Assembly: GCA_029237695.1 (NCBI GenBank)
Contig: CM055265.1
Location: 116,100,067-116,164,066 of the forward strand
Length of the DNA: 64,000 nt
From: Conchocele bisecta
Lineage: Eukaryota > Mollusca > Bivalvia > Lucinida > Thyasiridae
Direction: 5' to 3'
Shown: piece after piece, positions 30,809-40,993 of the stretch
Numbering within the stretch: position 1 is the first letter of the stretch
Layout: each line of letters opens with the position of its first letter
Made by a program: the position numbers and the translations under genes
Notes under the pieces: generated by a model
Seen by the model: the letters and a program-made list of their open reading frames with translations, nothing else
Database searches by the model: none
What the model was told of the DNA's origin: nothing

Positions 30809-31343
30809 GGGGGTGCGTACTCACCCGTCGCACCCTCTCTGTGTACGGGCGTGTGTTTTAAACATTTTACCGCCCCTGCAACGATGTATACACCTGTGCA
30901 TACAGGCACCAGTCGGCCAATGAATAATGTGTCCGTAAACCAGTCCTGGTACAGCTTAGCAACAAGGAGTAAATTCTCAGGACAACTGCATTGATTGGTA
31001 TGTCTGTGCCAAACAGTTTATTATATTATGTTCATGCTCTACACATGCAGGTTAAAGTGTCTGTGTGCGACTTGATGTGGGGGTGAGATAGAGATTTCGA
31101 AAGTCTAAGTAGACGGTTCCGTCAAAAAAGGAAATAACTCATGCAAATCAACCCGCATGACCTCGTGTTTGGCATGGATCTAGAACCGGCTTAGGTGTCT
31201 GACTCCAGGAATGGAAGTAACAAAATTGATTTTGGCGCAGGTAGTTTGCGATTGTCATGTTTGTGTGAATGTGGGTCTATGGGAAATCAATTGCCTGCCT
31301 GTTTCCTACATGTAGCACGACTGTAAAACACTCCTGTGATTCC

Positions 31344-31800
31344 ACGTTACAGCTACAAACGAACATTGCGGCCGTGGTGTCAACCTATTGATATTCGTCT
31401 AGTGAAAGTTACGGAGCCCCGCAGGGGACGTAAAATCCTCTTTTTTTTTACTAATTCGTTCCCACGAATTAACAATTCGTTCCCTCAATTTAACAATTCG
31501 TTCCCACGAATTAACAATTCGTGGGAACAATTCGTTCCCTCAACGTAACAATTCGTTCCCACGAAATAACAATTCGTTCCCACCCACGGGAACAAATTGT
31601 TAATTCGTGGGAACTAATTGCTATATCGTGGGAACGAATTGTTAATTCGAGGGAACGAATTGTTATTTCGTGGGAACTAATTAAGAAAAGAAATCCATGT
31701 CCCCTGCGTGGTTCCGTACGTTATACAGCTACAAGTTTTCTCGACAAACGAACATTGCGGCCGTGGTGTCAATCTATTGATATTCGTCTCGTGAAAGTGA
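31344..31800 (+). repeat. ~65-bp direct repeats flanking an S element
   Basis: AACGAACATTGCGGCCGTGG then TATTGATATTCGTCTAGTGA occur left (31358-31409) and right (31746-31797) of the S element; the same pair frames the second S copy. Too long for a target duplication, so a pre-existing or mechanism-linked duplication. Confidence 0.7.
31410..31718. mobile_element. Family S foldback, copy 2
   Basis: Inverted ends TACGGAGCCCCGCAGGGGAC and CCCCTGCGTGGTTCCGTA. Arms are built of tandem GTTCCCACGAATTAACAATTC-type units in opposite orientation. Confidence 0.85.
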
Positions 31801-31990
31801 CATGCAATTAAGGCAATTGTCAGTCACGTGTAAAACAAGGGGTTTGCGTGTCCATATTCAATCCGCGGGGATTATTCATACTTTCAAATCGCTTAACTCT
31901 TGCATATTTTCATAACAATAATTATACGGGTTTGTGTTGTGAGATTTTGTGTCTTATGGAAATTTTTCGAAATTGGTTTCTATGATCCGC

Positions 31991-32109
31991 GAGTATTTGT
32001 GTAAATGACGTCGAAAGTTGACACAAATTATCAGAGCATGCGCGGAATATTTATTCCGCGTATGGTCTGAAATTTCTGTCAACTTGCGACGTCATTCACG
32101 GAAATTATC
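31991..32109. repeat. G-like palindromic core in duplication unit 1
   Basis: GTAAATGACGTCGAAAGTTG ... CAACTTGCGACGTCATTCAC around GCGCGGAATATTTATTCCGCG. The TGAGACA ends are absent. Confidence 0.75.
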
Positions 32110-32523
32110 ATTGTTTCTTTTGGAACCACTGCCGGCGATATACGGCGATGCCATCCAAGGCAGAAGAGCCCATAATTATGTAAAACACCGTGATAAAACT
32201 GACACAGATACAATATCTGCGTCTAGCAATTTCGCTCCAGATAAGTCACTGTAGTTACGCTGTTCGCAAATGTAGTATGTGAATATTGATAGCGCGTCTG
32301 CAGACTTGACCATCCCAACTTACTATCTGCGATTGCAGAAAATATGACTTGTCGCGTCTTCGGGCAGTCTGGTCCGTATTTGCGGGCAATTCGGAAATTC
32401 ACCGAACACCTTGAAACGACCCTGAAAATCACTGCGGACATATTCGTTTCTTGCGGACATATTCGCTAGGGGGAGGGGGGGGGGGGGGGTGTTAGGGCTA
32501 AGCATTTTGTTTGCACGTCCACG

Positions 32524-32671
32524 GACATGGGGTGTTTTTGTTCTCAAAAGTATGAAAATTACATGCAAAAAGTGCAGATCCTGATGAGACGGTTCGTCAC
32601 GAGCCGGCTCATCTGGATCTACACTTTTTTGCCAATACCACAAAACACGCATGTGGTGTTGAAAGGGTTAA
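32524..32671 (+). mobile_element. Family K right part in unit 2
   Basis: CATGGGGTGTTTTTGTTCTC through GACGGTTCGTCACGAGCCG to GTTGAAAGGGTTAA. The left third is deleted relative to unit 1. Confidence 0.82.
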
Positions 32672-32713
32672 AGGGGTGCGTACTCAACCGTCGCACCCCC
32701 TCTGTGTACGGGC

Positions 32714-32926
32714 TAGACTGGTATCAGTCATTAATGTTTTAGATTTACCCCAGAACCTTTAACTTCCTATATACCACATTTCTGAAATATCCCAATCTCT
32801 GTGGCCGGCTGGCTGAACATCATGAATTCTGACTGGAGATATAAAATGCATATTTGAAGGATACTAGCTGAAGTTTAAATGTTTTAGGAATAATGTTATA
32901 CAAATTCATGGACTGACACCAGTCTA
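32714..32926. mobile_element. 213-bp transposon insertion with 9-bp target duplication
   Basis: Inverted ends TAGACTGGTATCAGTC / GACTGACACCAGTCTA match at 15 of 16 bases. TGTACGGGC occurs at 32705-32713 and 32927-32935 and once at the empty site in unit 1 (30842-30850). The 9-bp duplication fits Mutator-like or Merlin-like elements; superfamily not proven. Non-coding. Confidence 0.93.
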
Positions 32927-33523
32927 TGTACGGGCCTGTGTTTTAAACATGTTACCGTCCCTGCAACGAGGTATACACCTGTGCATACAGGAACCAGTCG
33001 GCCAATGAATACTGTGTCCGTAAACCAGCTTAGCAACAAGGAGTAAATTCTCAGGACAACTGCATTGAATGATTGTTATTATTATGACAGAGAGATACAT
33101 AAAATAGATGCTGCAGGAAAGGTATGTCTGTGCCAAACATTGTATTATATTATGTGCATGCTCTACACATGCAGGTTAAATTGTCTGTGTGCGACTTGAT
33201 GTGGAGGTGAGATAGAGATTTCGAAAGTGAAAGTAGACGGTTCCGTCAAAAAAGGGGAAATAACTCAAGAAAATCAACCCGCATGACCTCGTGTTTGGCA
33301 TGGATCTAGAACCGGCTTAGGTCACTGACTCCAGGAATGGAAGTAACAAAATTGATTTTGGCGCATTGTCATGTTTGTGTGAATGTGGGTCTATGGAAAA
33401 TCAATTGACTGCCTGTTTCCTACATGTAGCACGACTGTAAAACACTCCTGTGATTCCACGTTACAGCTACAAACGAACATTGCGGCCGTGGTGTCAACCT
33501 ATTGATATTCATCTAGTGAAAGT

Positions 33524-33838
33524 TACGGAGCCCCGCAGGCGACGTAGAATTCTTTTTTTTTACTAATTCGTTCCCACAAATTAACAATTCGTTCCCTCAA
33601 TTTAACAATTCGTTCCCACGAATTAACAATTCGTTCCCACGAATTAACAATTCGTCCTCAATTTAACAATTCGTTCCCACGAATTAACAATTCGTTCCCA
33701 CGAATTAACAATTCGTTCCCTCAATGTAACAATTCGTTCCCACGAAATAACAATTCGTTCCCACCCACGGGAACAAATTGTTAATTCGTTGGAACTATAA
33801 TTAAGAAAAGAAATCCATGTCCCGTGCGTGGTTCCGTA
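33524..33838. mobile_element. Family S foldback, copy 3
   Basis: Duplicate of 31410-31718. The left arm is expanded (more GTTCCCACGAATTAACAATTC units) and the right arm contracted, so the repeat number changed after duplication. Confidence 0.85.
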
Positions 33839-34110
33839 CGTTATACAGCTACAAGTTTTCCCGACAAACGAACATTGCGGCCGTGGTGTCAATCTATTGA
33901 TATTCGTCCCGTGAAAGTGACATGCAATTAAGGCAATTGTCAGTCACGTGTAAAACAAGGGGTTTGCGTGTCCATATTCAATCCGCGGGGATTATTCATA
34001 CTTTCAAATCGCTTAACTCTTGCATATTTTCATAACAATAATTATACGGGTTTGTGTTGTGAGATTTTGTGTCTTATGGAAATTGTTCGAAATTGGTTTC
34101 TATGATCCGC

Positions 34111-34229
34111 GAGTATTTGTGTAAATGACGTCGAAAGTTGACACAAATTATCAGAGCATGCGCGGAATATTTATTCCGCGTATGGTCTGAAATTTCTGTC
34201 AACTTGCGACGTCATTCACGGAAATTATC
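34111..34229. repeat. G-like palindromic core in unit 2
   Basis: Nearly identical to 31991-32109. Confidence 0.75.
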
Positions 34230-34551
34230 GTTGTTTATTTCGGAACCACTGCCGGCGATATACGGCGATGCCATCCAAGGCAGAAGAGCCCATAATTATG
34301 TAAAACACCGTGATAAAACTGACACAGATACAGTATCTGCGTCTAGCAATTTCGCTCCAGATAAGTCACTGTAGTTACGCTGTTCGCAAATGTAGTATGT
34401 GAATATTGATACCGCGTCTGCAGACTTGACCATCCCAACTTACTATCTGCGATTGCAGAAAACATGACTTCTCGCGTCTGTGGGCAGTCTGGTCCGTATT
34501 TGCGGGAAATTCGAAAATTCACCGAACACCTTGAAACGAGCCCGAAAATCA

Positions 34552-34668
34552 CTGCGGACATATTCGTTTCTTGCGGACATATTCGCTAGTTAGGAGCGAG
34601 CGAATATGTCCGCGGGCATATTTGCTGAATATGTCCGCGGACATATTAGCTCGTGCGAACATATTTTC
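34552..34668. repeat. Cluster of GCGGACATATTCG dyads
   Basis: GCGGACATATTCG occurs twice, followed by CGAATATGTCCGCGGGCATA, then GAATATGTCCGCGGACATAT and GCTCGTGCGAACATAT. Multiple nested palindromes lie at the right edge of duplication unit 2. Confidence 0.75.
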
Positions 34669-34796
34669 ACCTCTCAGCTGTACGGACGGTAACGGGAGAT
34701 TTGCGGAGTCACTTCCCGCAACGCTCGGCTGACTCTCCTGCAGCCTTATAATGCTCCATGATTCAAAACGAACTCCGTAGAAGCGGATGTTTCACT

Positions 34797-35091
34797 TTTC
34801 ACTGACTGAATGCCGAACTCTGCAGACCCTGATCAGTGTTCACCCCATCACCCATATTCATGAGACTTCTTATTTCCCATCTCTGACATAAATAAACCAT
34901 AGACCCAAAGCGATGGCCACACATCTAATTTCCGGTGCAATGTCTCCACCTCGATAAACCGAGCTGTCTGGCTGTCACTTAGCCAGCACATTCACGTTAC
35001 GCTTTTACATGTGCGGATGCACCGGCTGATCTGGATCTACACTGATTGCAAAACCCATAAGCCCCATTTCTCAAGTCACAGCCACATAATA
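34797..35091. mobile_element. Family H copy with a ~165-bp insert
   Basis: AACTCTGCAGACCCTGATCA at the left and TGCGGATGCACCGGCTGATC to AGTCACAGCCACATA at the right are H. 34840-35010 between them is foreign, with no recognised ends. Confidence 0.65.
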
Positions 35092-35278
35092 TGCCGTATG
35101 GTAACGACGTCAGGTGCAGACGCACGTTGGAAACACACGCAATTGTTGCTCGTGATTGTAATTATCTTGTCATATTCGGCGGCGGGCATACTTCACACAC
35201 AACCGTTGTTATTACTGTCTGTGAGACGTATATGCACGCATTTCCGCTGTCATCTGCAGTTACTAAGTCAGTATATCA

Positions 35279-35341
35279 CACTATGCGACCGGATACTAGA
35301 AACACGAATATTCGTGTTTCTAGTATCCCGTGGCATAGTGC
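35279..35341. repeat. Family Q palindrome, copy 1
   Basis: GGATACTAGAAACACGAATA / TATTCGTGTTTCTAGTATCC is a perfect dyad. Related sequence at 35618 and 43349. Confidence 0.85.
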
Positions 35342-35354
35342 ATAGTATATCGCT

Positions 35355-35530
35355 ACGCGGGAGACGAAAATTCTCGTCTGCTATTTTTAATTTTTGCCTT
35401 AATTCTTAACAAAAAACATGTTTTGGCAGCACATGAGGCTCTGTAAAAACAGTTTTTTATCGAAAAATATTGAAACTAAAACATTTCCAGCAGACAACAA
35501 AATTTAATTCAGCGTAGTAAGGGATAAACT
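35355..35530. mobile_element. Family P element, copy 2
   Basis: CTCGTCTGCTATTTTTAATT, ACATGTTTTGGCAGCACATG and CAGCAGACAACAAAATTTAA align with 962-1166. Confidence 0.65.
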
Positions 35531-35617
35531 ATTCAATGTTGTCTACAAGCATAGCAGCTTATGCAACTACATGTTGGTACATGTACTAGAAACATGAATT
35601 ATCGTTATCCTGATTTA

Positions 35618-35683
35618 CCCTATGCAAGCCGATACTAAAAATGCGGATTTTCATGCTTCCAATATCGGTTTCCATATGGTGTG
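35618..35683. repeat. Family Q copy 2, diverged
   Basis: TGCAAGCCGATACTAAAAAT, GCGGATTTTCATGCTTCCAA and ATATCGG. The dyad is imperfect. Confidence 0.6.
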
Positions 35684-35699
35684 GGTTAAAGGTACATGC

Positions 35700-36163
35700 C
35701 CACTCAGTAGCCACAAACTGTTCTTTATATCAGAGCCATCATCTTATACATTGTCTTGCAAAATAAACATTCATTCATCATTACCCCACGTATTGAATGG
35801 CATTGAATTGAATGGCATTATACATTTATGTCAGACATACATTTCCACACTGATATCAGGGGCGATAAACGTGTTTCCTTAAAATGTTAACGGACATTAC
35901 TATTTAATCTTTGTATTTATGTTTTGATGTGCAATGATCATAGTTTATAATATGTCGAAAATATTATTTTTTTCAGGTGACGCATTTAATTAGTATAAAT
36001 AATTAAAAAATATCATGCCTCACTTGCATATGAAATTAGCCTGATACCACCGCGAGTATAGCGGGTACTCGTAATTTTTAAAACTGGGGGAATAGTGGCC
36101 CAATTATACACTTATTTAATTCCTATACAGAACATGTTGTGCCTACTGAGTGGGCATGTACCT
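35700..36163 (+). mobile_element. Family B element, copy 6
   Basis: TTAA at 35696-35699 and 36164-36167. ~40 bp is missing around 36058 (CGAGTATAGCGGG). Confidence 0.9.
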
Positions 36164-36194
36164 TTAACACACTCTATGGCACATTCGTCCGCTA

Positions 36195-36375
36195 TCCGGG
36201 TTGACCATCCGCAACAGTCTGATCAGGATCTGCACAGTTCGCCATTGTATCAATGAAACGCCCAAAATGCTTCTAACAAGCAATATAGACCGTTGTCAGG
36301 CTACGTGAGTGTGCAATTCGATCAGGAGCTACACTGGTCACATATCACATAAGCTCCATTTTTGCAGGCACCGCC
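36195..36375. mobile_element. Family H right part
   Basis: GTCTGATCAGGATCTGCACA, AATGCTTCTAACAAGCAATA, ATCAGGAGCTACACTGGTCA and CACCGCCACATTTATA. Confidence 0.75.
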
Positions 36376-36394
36376 ACATTTATACGACGGGTCT

Positions 36395-36768
36395 CAGAGC
36401 TCCAGATAAGCTGCGTATTTGCCAAAACCCAATTGAAATCAGAAGTAGCGAGTATCAAAAAGCAACTACAATTTTCTGGTACATTTATCATGCTGCAGAA
36501 AACAATAAACAGACCACAAATAAAGCATATCTTTCTTATTTTCCATGAAAACACATCTTGGTATTTCATTAGAATTGTCTCCAAGGAGACAATTCTAATG
36601 AAATGCCAGGACATGAAATGCCAAGAAAACTATTCAAAAATTGCTGTCTGTCGATGTGTAAACAGTAGTGTGATTTTATTTGACCGAATTAAAATTTTGA
36701 AATACCCAATTGGTTCAGAAATGATGGAGTGAAAATACTCAATTTCTAATTCCTTATCTGGAGCCCTG
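36395..36768 (+). mobile_element. Family R element, copy 1
   Basis: Ends CAGAGCTCCAGATAAGCTGC and CCTTATCTGGAGCCCTG. The centre palindrome is TTTCATTAGAATTGTCTCC / GGAGACAATTCTAATGAAA. CGGGTCT before and CGGTCT after suggest a short target duplication. Overlapping 67-99-residue frames are not conserved in the other R copies. Confidence 0.85.
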
Positions 36769-36874
36769 CGGTCTATATATTTGCATCTTAGTTTCACGTG
36801 CGATGTTGTCATGGTTACATTATTTTGCTTCATGACCTTCTACTACACAAACGTCTGCGTTAATCTTACCCAGA

Positions 36875-37142
36875 TATAGAGAATAGTAAGTTCGTGCCGT
36901 GAATGGGAAAAATATCTGGCCCGGCACGGAAACGGGATGTGCTCGGCAGAGCCTCGCCCATCCCGTTTCCGTGCCGCGCCAGATATTTTTCCCATTCACG
37001 TCACTAACCTACTATTCTATTTATCCCGTCAACACCTACTAATGGCTTTAAAATACAAATAAAATAACCCCAGCCACCGCACATATTCATACGCAGTGAT
37101 TAGGTCGTATTGACAGGATATCAAAAATGTTTCACGGCACCG
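36875..37142 (+). mobile_element. Family F element, copy 3
   Basis: Module 1 foldback with GCTCGGCAGAGCCTCGCCCA. Module 2 is truncated after TTTCACGGCACCGTG. Confidence 0.86.
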
Positions 37143-37350
37143 TGTCAATTATCTCAACATCCACTGGCACTGCCAACTCGCAATCAAGCAATTTGATTGT
37201 CTGAGCCTGAACTGTAGCACAGCTCAAACTCGACCAATCAAGCTGTTTCATTCCCAGCACTGTATTCAAGTATTTGGAAGAAAATAAAAAAATATAGCAA
37301 GATAAGCGCAAGTGGTAGACTGTATTTGTGTCCATTCACGCGAGTTCATG
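37143..37350 (+). repeat. Single-copy counterpart of the 43-bp minisatellite
   Basis: GCCAACTCGCAATCAAGCAA, TTTGATTGTCTGAGCCTGAA and GTAGCACAGCTCAAACTCG match the left border and first unit at 16910-16990. AAGATAAGCGCAAGTGGTAG matches the right border at 17455. Only one or two units are present here. Confidence 0.75.
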
Positions 37351-37654
37351 CGTGGTATCGTTAGGTAGGTAGAATATATATTCATTTTGTTACTTTGAAA
37401 TTCTGGACATTTGAACAAATGATTCATATTTCTGTTCATGTGCATAACGCACTTTTAGACAAACAGCAATTGCACAAAATATATATTTTACAACATTTCC
37501 ATTAGTTAAAGTTGTTTGTCGTTTTATATGCGTTATCATGAAACATATACGCTATTATATTTTGAAATGAGTGGTCAATAATAATAAGAAAAAAGAAATT
37601 CCTACCTAACATCCATCAAAGTAATGTTATTAATGACCATTTTGTTGGGTCAAT
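37351..37654. other. Unassigned AT-rich interval
   Basis: No repeat family or coding signal. Confidence 0.35.
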
Positions 37655-37659
37655 ATACC

Positions 37660-38012
37660 CAAGGTGGATGATCACGTGGTTACAACAAAAACAACGCCGC
37701 CCACTCCAAAGTAAGTATTATTTGATATTTTCCTTAATATGCAACGGATTTTGATGAAATATGACGCAGCAAACGCGTCTTCATGAGCTGCATTTGATGG
37801 TCTATGGAGTTTGGCACATGGAAAATCGATTCTTCGCAAAAACGACAGAAGTTTGGGCGACAATACAGGGACCACCAAATGCAGCTTAACAAGACGCGTT
37901 TAATGCGCCATATTTCAACAAAGTCCGTTACGTAATAATGACACTATAAAAGAATACGTACTTTGAATCGGTACTTGTTGTTGTTGTTAGTACCATGTGA
38001 TCATACACCTTG
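37660..38012 (-). mobile_element. Family D MITE, inverse orientation
   Basis: ATACC at 37655-37659 and 38013-38017. The internal hairpin has lost one arm (GGAAAATCGATTCTTCGCAA only). Confidence 0.92.
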
Positions 38013-38076
38013 ATACCCGGGATTGTCAAATCACGAACTAAATGCCGTACGCTTGTATTGTATTTACACAGAGATA

Positions 38077-38295
38077 TAGTGAAACCTCGCTAAACCGGAC
38101 ACCCTGGGAGGTCCCCAGGGTGTCCGGTCTAGCGAGGTTTCACTGTAAATCAAGCATTTGATTATTCCGAGACGTAGGTGTGTGCTATGCGATCACGAAC
38201 AGGCAGTGTCACCTGAGATAAATGACCAAGAACCCCATCAAAATTATGATCGCATGTGTTTTCTTCTTGGTGTTCGGTTTAGAGAGGTTCCACTG
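38077..38295 (+). mobile_element. Family M pogo/Tigger-like MITE
   Basis: AGTGAAACCTCGCTAAACCG at the left and CGGTTTAGAGAGGTTCCACT at the right, bounded by TA. A second, inner copy of the end (GTGTCCGGTCTAGCGAGGTT) makes the left third a hairpin. CAGTG-AACCTC ends and TA target fit the pogo/Tigger group of IS630-Tc1-mariner. Confidence 0.82.
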
Positions 38296-38388
38296 TACAT
38301 ATATCATGATTCCTGACACCCGTGTTGTATACATGTACATATATGTTAAGTTAATACGGAGTGAGTGGGGTGGAGGGCGTGGGTGGGG

Positions 38389-38521
38389 GTGATTTGTTCC
38401 CAAACCAATGTTATGTCTGTACCAGTATTGCGTTTGTATATTTTCTGCTACAAGCCTTCTGGGAACATATTCATATATCATTTTTGTGAACTAATTTATT
38501 GCACGTATGGGAACAAATCAC
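38389..38521. mobile_element. Family E element, copy 1
   Basis: Inverted ends GTGATTTGTTCCCAAA / TATGGGAACAAATCAC. AT-rich interior with CATATTCATATATCA. Confidence 0.72.
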
Positions 38522-38590
38522 TCCAGTAGATATATCTCTATAGAAATACCATGTGTCTGTACTAGTGACTCGACAATCCCAGTGACCGGT

Positions 38591-38882
38591 AGAGGGTGGG
38601 CGGAGCAAGCACAGGCAAAATACACGTACCTACGACATAAGACATACAAATGTCCATTATATAATCCCATTACCCCATCCACCTGTTGTCGTACTGTACA
38701 TTACGTCATATATGACGTAATGTACAGTACGACAACAGGTGGGTGAGGTAATGGGATTGTTTTACATAAGAGGGTGGGGGAGCAAGCACAGGCAAAAGAC
38801 TCGTACCTACGACATAATATATACAAATGTCCATTAAATAATCCCATTACCCCACCCACCTGTTGTCGTACTGTACATACGT
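38591..38882. repeat. Palindrome followed by a direct copy of its left arm
   Basis: AATCCCATTACCCCATCCAC, TGTTGTCGTACTGTACATTA / TAATGTACAGTACGACAACA form a ~120-bp palindrome centred on CGTCATATATGACG (38709). The lead GGTGGG..GAGCAAGCACAGGC and the left arm recur at 38770-38882. Confidence 0.8.
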
Positions 38883-38884
38883 CA

Positions 38885-39239
38885 ATAATTCCAGTACAAA
38901 ATTATTTACACAATTCCCTAACATTTGATTGGCCCGTAGCAAGCCTCTGTCCAAAATTTGTATCCCAGTAAACTCCCACGCCGAACTACTTTCCGTAACC
39001 GTGAGGCGCAGTTAAAATACTTCTTAAGAAAACGAAAAATAAACACATTTTCTTGATGAATTTATTTAAAATGCTGGAATAATAAGGAATGAATGGCCTT
39101 TTTGTTGAATTTATCGGGGATATAAACTTGGAAAAGTCGCGGGAATACTGGACGAAGGCCTTCCGGCCTTCGTCCAGTATTCCCGCGACTTTTCCAAGTT
39201 TATACCCCGATAAATTCCACAAAAATGCCATTCATTCCT
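38885..39239 (-). mobile_element. Family C bipartite foldback, inverse orientation
   Basis: ATAATTCCAGTACAAAATTA first, then the near-perfect module 1 hairpin around GAAGGCCTTCCGGCCTTC, ending GGCATTTTTGTGG / CATTCATTCCT. Confidence 0.9.
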
Positions 39240-39696
39240 ATATACAACAACATGTATATGATGTAATGGGAATTTTAATGAATATTTTTATGCCACATGT
39301 ATGATTCTTCCACCTGTGGAAACAAGAGGATAGGCGTGGAAAACAAACACTATGTTATTGTTCGCCTTATCTTTTCACGCTTGTCCAGGAAACACAACAC
39401 ATGGAAGGCGTGGTGTCGGTGGTGAGTGTCTATCCTATATATCCGTGATTCCGTTACCATGACAACAAGCAACAGTTATTATAAAACAGTTGAATTTTTT
39501 TATTACATTTAGCCTTGAATTTACCAGACAATGCCAATATTTTCATTGCAATCAAAATGTTTTATATATTTAATCTGGAAATTAAAAGAAGATTCAGCAA
39601 ATTTAATAGCAACAGCAATTATAATAATGATGAATAATGATTCATTATCTGAAAATGTGTCCGGACGTAACAATGTATCTGTGAAGTTACTAAGCG
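39240..39696. other. Unassigned interval
   Basis: AT-rich. No shared family apart from bordering C and E elements. Confidence 0.35.
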
Positions 39697-39886
39697 AGTG
39701 ATTTGTTCCCAAACATATATCATATTCGTATGTTGAGTGTGTTTGTGTGTGAAAAAGTACGTACACGTATGCAGTTGTATAGGTGTCCATATGTTCTACT
39801 ACATGCTATCTTGGAATCTTGGAATCTATGCTCCATGTACTATATGAACAAATCTACTACGCATACATGTATGGGAACAAATCACT
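39697..39886. mobile_element. Family E element, copy 2
   Basis: AGTGATTTGTTCCCAAACAT and TGTATGGGAACAAATCACT. Longer interior than copy 1. Confidence 0.75.
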
Positions 39887-39974
39887 CTGCTAATAACATC
39901 ATACAATTATATATAATGCAATACAAGCGTACGTTTGTTGAAATCGTGGTAACGAAATCATATTCTTCTTTTTC

Positions 39975-40185
39975 TATGGAAGTGTCCTGGTGCCAATGCT
40001 AAAATATTTTATCTCCTAATTAGGAGTTAGAAACATATTTTAGCATTGGGACTAATTAAAACTTATTATCTCCTTATTAGGAGATACTTAGTCCTAATTA
40101 GGAGATTGTATCTCCTAATTATGACTTAGTATCTCCTAGTTAGGAGATAAATGTATGTTAACATTGGCACGAGGACGCTTCCATA
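39975..40185. mobile_element. Family Y element of stacked TCCTAATTAGGA dyads
   Basis: Inverted ends TATGGAAGTGTCCTGGTGCC / GGCACGAGGACGCTTCCATA. The interior has about five copies of ATCTCCTAATTAGGAGAT variants, each a palindrome. Single locus in the window. Confidence 0.82.
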
Positions 40186-40307
40186 TTTTTCTCTTCTCTT
40201 TGACTTTTCGTATGTTGTATACGTTCAGCAACGTGAATGTGTCGCTGACTATTTGTCATCTCCACTGGGTACATGCAAACGGTGGGTAATGTAGGTTACG
40301 CATACCT

Positions 40308-40554
40308 GGACCAGTTTCACTAAACTTCGTACCACTAAGAAGGTCGTAAGCGAAAATTTACAACAAAATTCGCCTCAGCAGCCAATTTTGAGAACTCTTT
40401 GGTGAATTTATTTAGGTTCAGTTATATCTGCCTCAAATATATCGGTAGTATACATTTATGATAGCATTGCTGGGCCTCATTGATGTATTAAGTAAAATTG
40501 TTTAAACATGTTCGTACACATATGTTTATCGTACGAAGTTTAGTGAAAGGGGCC
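40308..40554. mobile_element. Diverged family A relative (A prime)
   Basis: CCAGTTTCACTAAACTTCGT and TCGTACGAAGTTTAGTGAAA ends surround an interior unlike typical A, without the ATGCAGCC palindrome. Confidence 0.7.
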
Positions 40555-40727
40555 GTTGCTATTTTGGCTCTCATCTGCAGTTTCCTACATAGTTCAGCAA
40601 CTACTGGTGCACTTTTGATGTCATAATTCGTAGATATCGCGAGATTGTGTAGTGTAACTTGTATACAGTATAACCTGACAATGACACCGTTGGTGTAACA
40701 GTTCGGAGATATTCCGAGAAGACTTGC

Positions 40728-40993
40728 ATAAGAGACACGCCATGCGATTCTGTACCTTCTGACATCTGCGATATTTCATGAAATATATTGACAGAAAATG
40801 GGATTATTTCCGTCAATGACTTCAGAAGTTGACACAAATTGCAGAGTACATGCGGAATATAATTCCGCATGTACTCTGAAATTTTTGTAAACTTATGACT
40901 TCATTTATGGAAACTTTGTTAAAGTTTGTAAATGTATTTCATGAAATAACGCAGTTGTCAGAAGTTCAAAATCGCATGACTTCTCGCATAGAT
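40728..40993. mobile_element. Family G MITE, copy 9
   Basis: Ends ATAAGAGACACGCCATGCGA / ATCGCATGACTTCTCGCAT. Centre CATGCGGAATATAATTCCGCATG. GTACCTTCTGACATCTGC subtype, shared with 50956-51212. Confidence 0.85.

Larger units (their letters stand above)
30522..32500 (+). repeat. Tandem duplication, unit 1 (~2.0 kb)
   Basis: Starts AAGCATTTTGTTTGCACATC and ends near GACATATTCGCTAGGGGGAG. Colinear with 32503-34590, including K, S and G-like modules. Differences are mostly single bases, plus a ~140-bp segment (30547-30660) missing from unit 2. Confidence 0.9.
32503..34590 (+). repeat. Tandem duplication, unit 2
   Basis: Follows unit 1 directly. It has lost most of the left of the K element, has gained the 213-bp insertion at 32714, and has small indels (33065-33120). 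Its right flank continues into unrelated sequence after CATATTCGCTAG. Confidence 0.9.

Noticed and set aside
34552..34668. Replication origin or centromeric repeat
   Set aside because: Only a handful of GCGGACATATTCG dyads at a duplication edge, with no extended array or supporting context.
35011..35409. 132-residue plus-strand ORF
   Set aside because: Crosses an H right end, a Q palindrome and a P element, so it is a composite of repeats.
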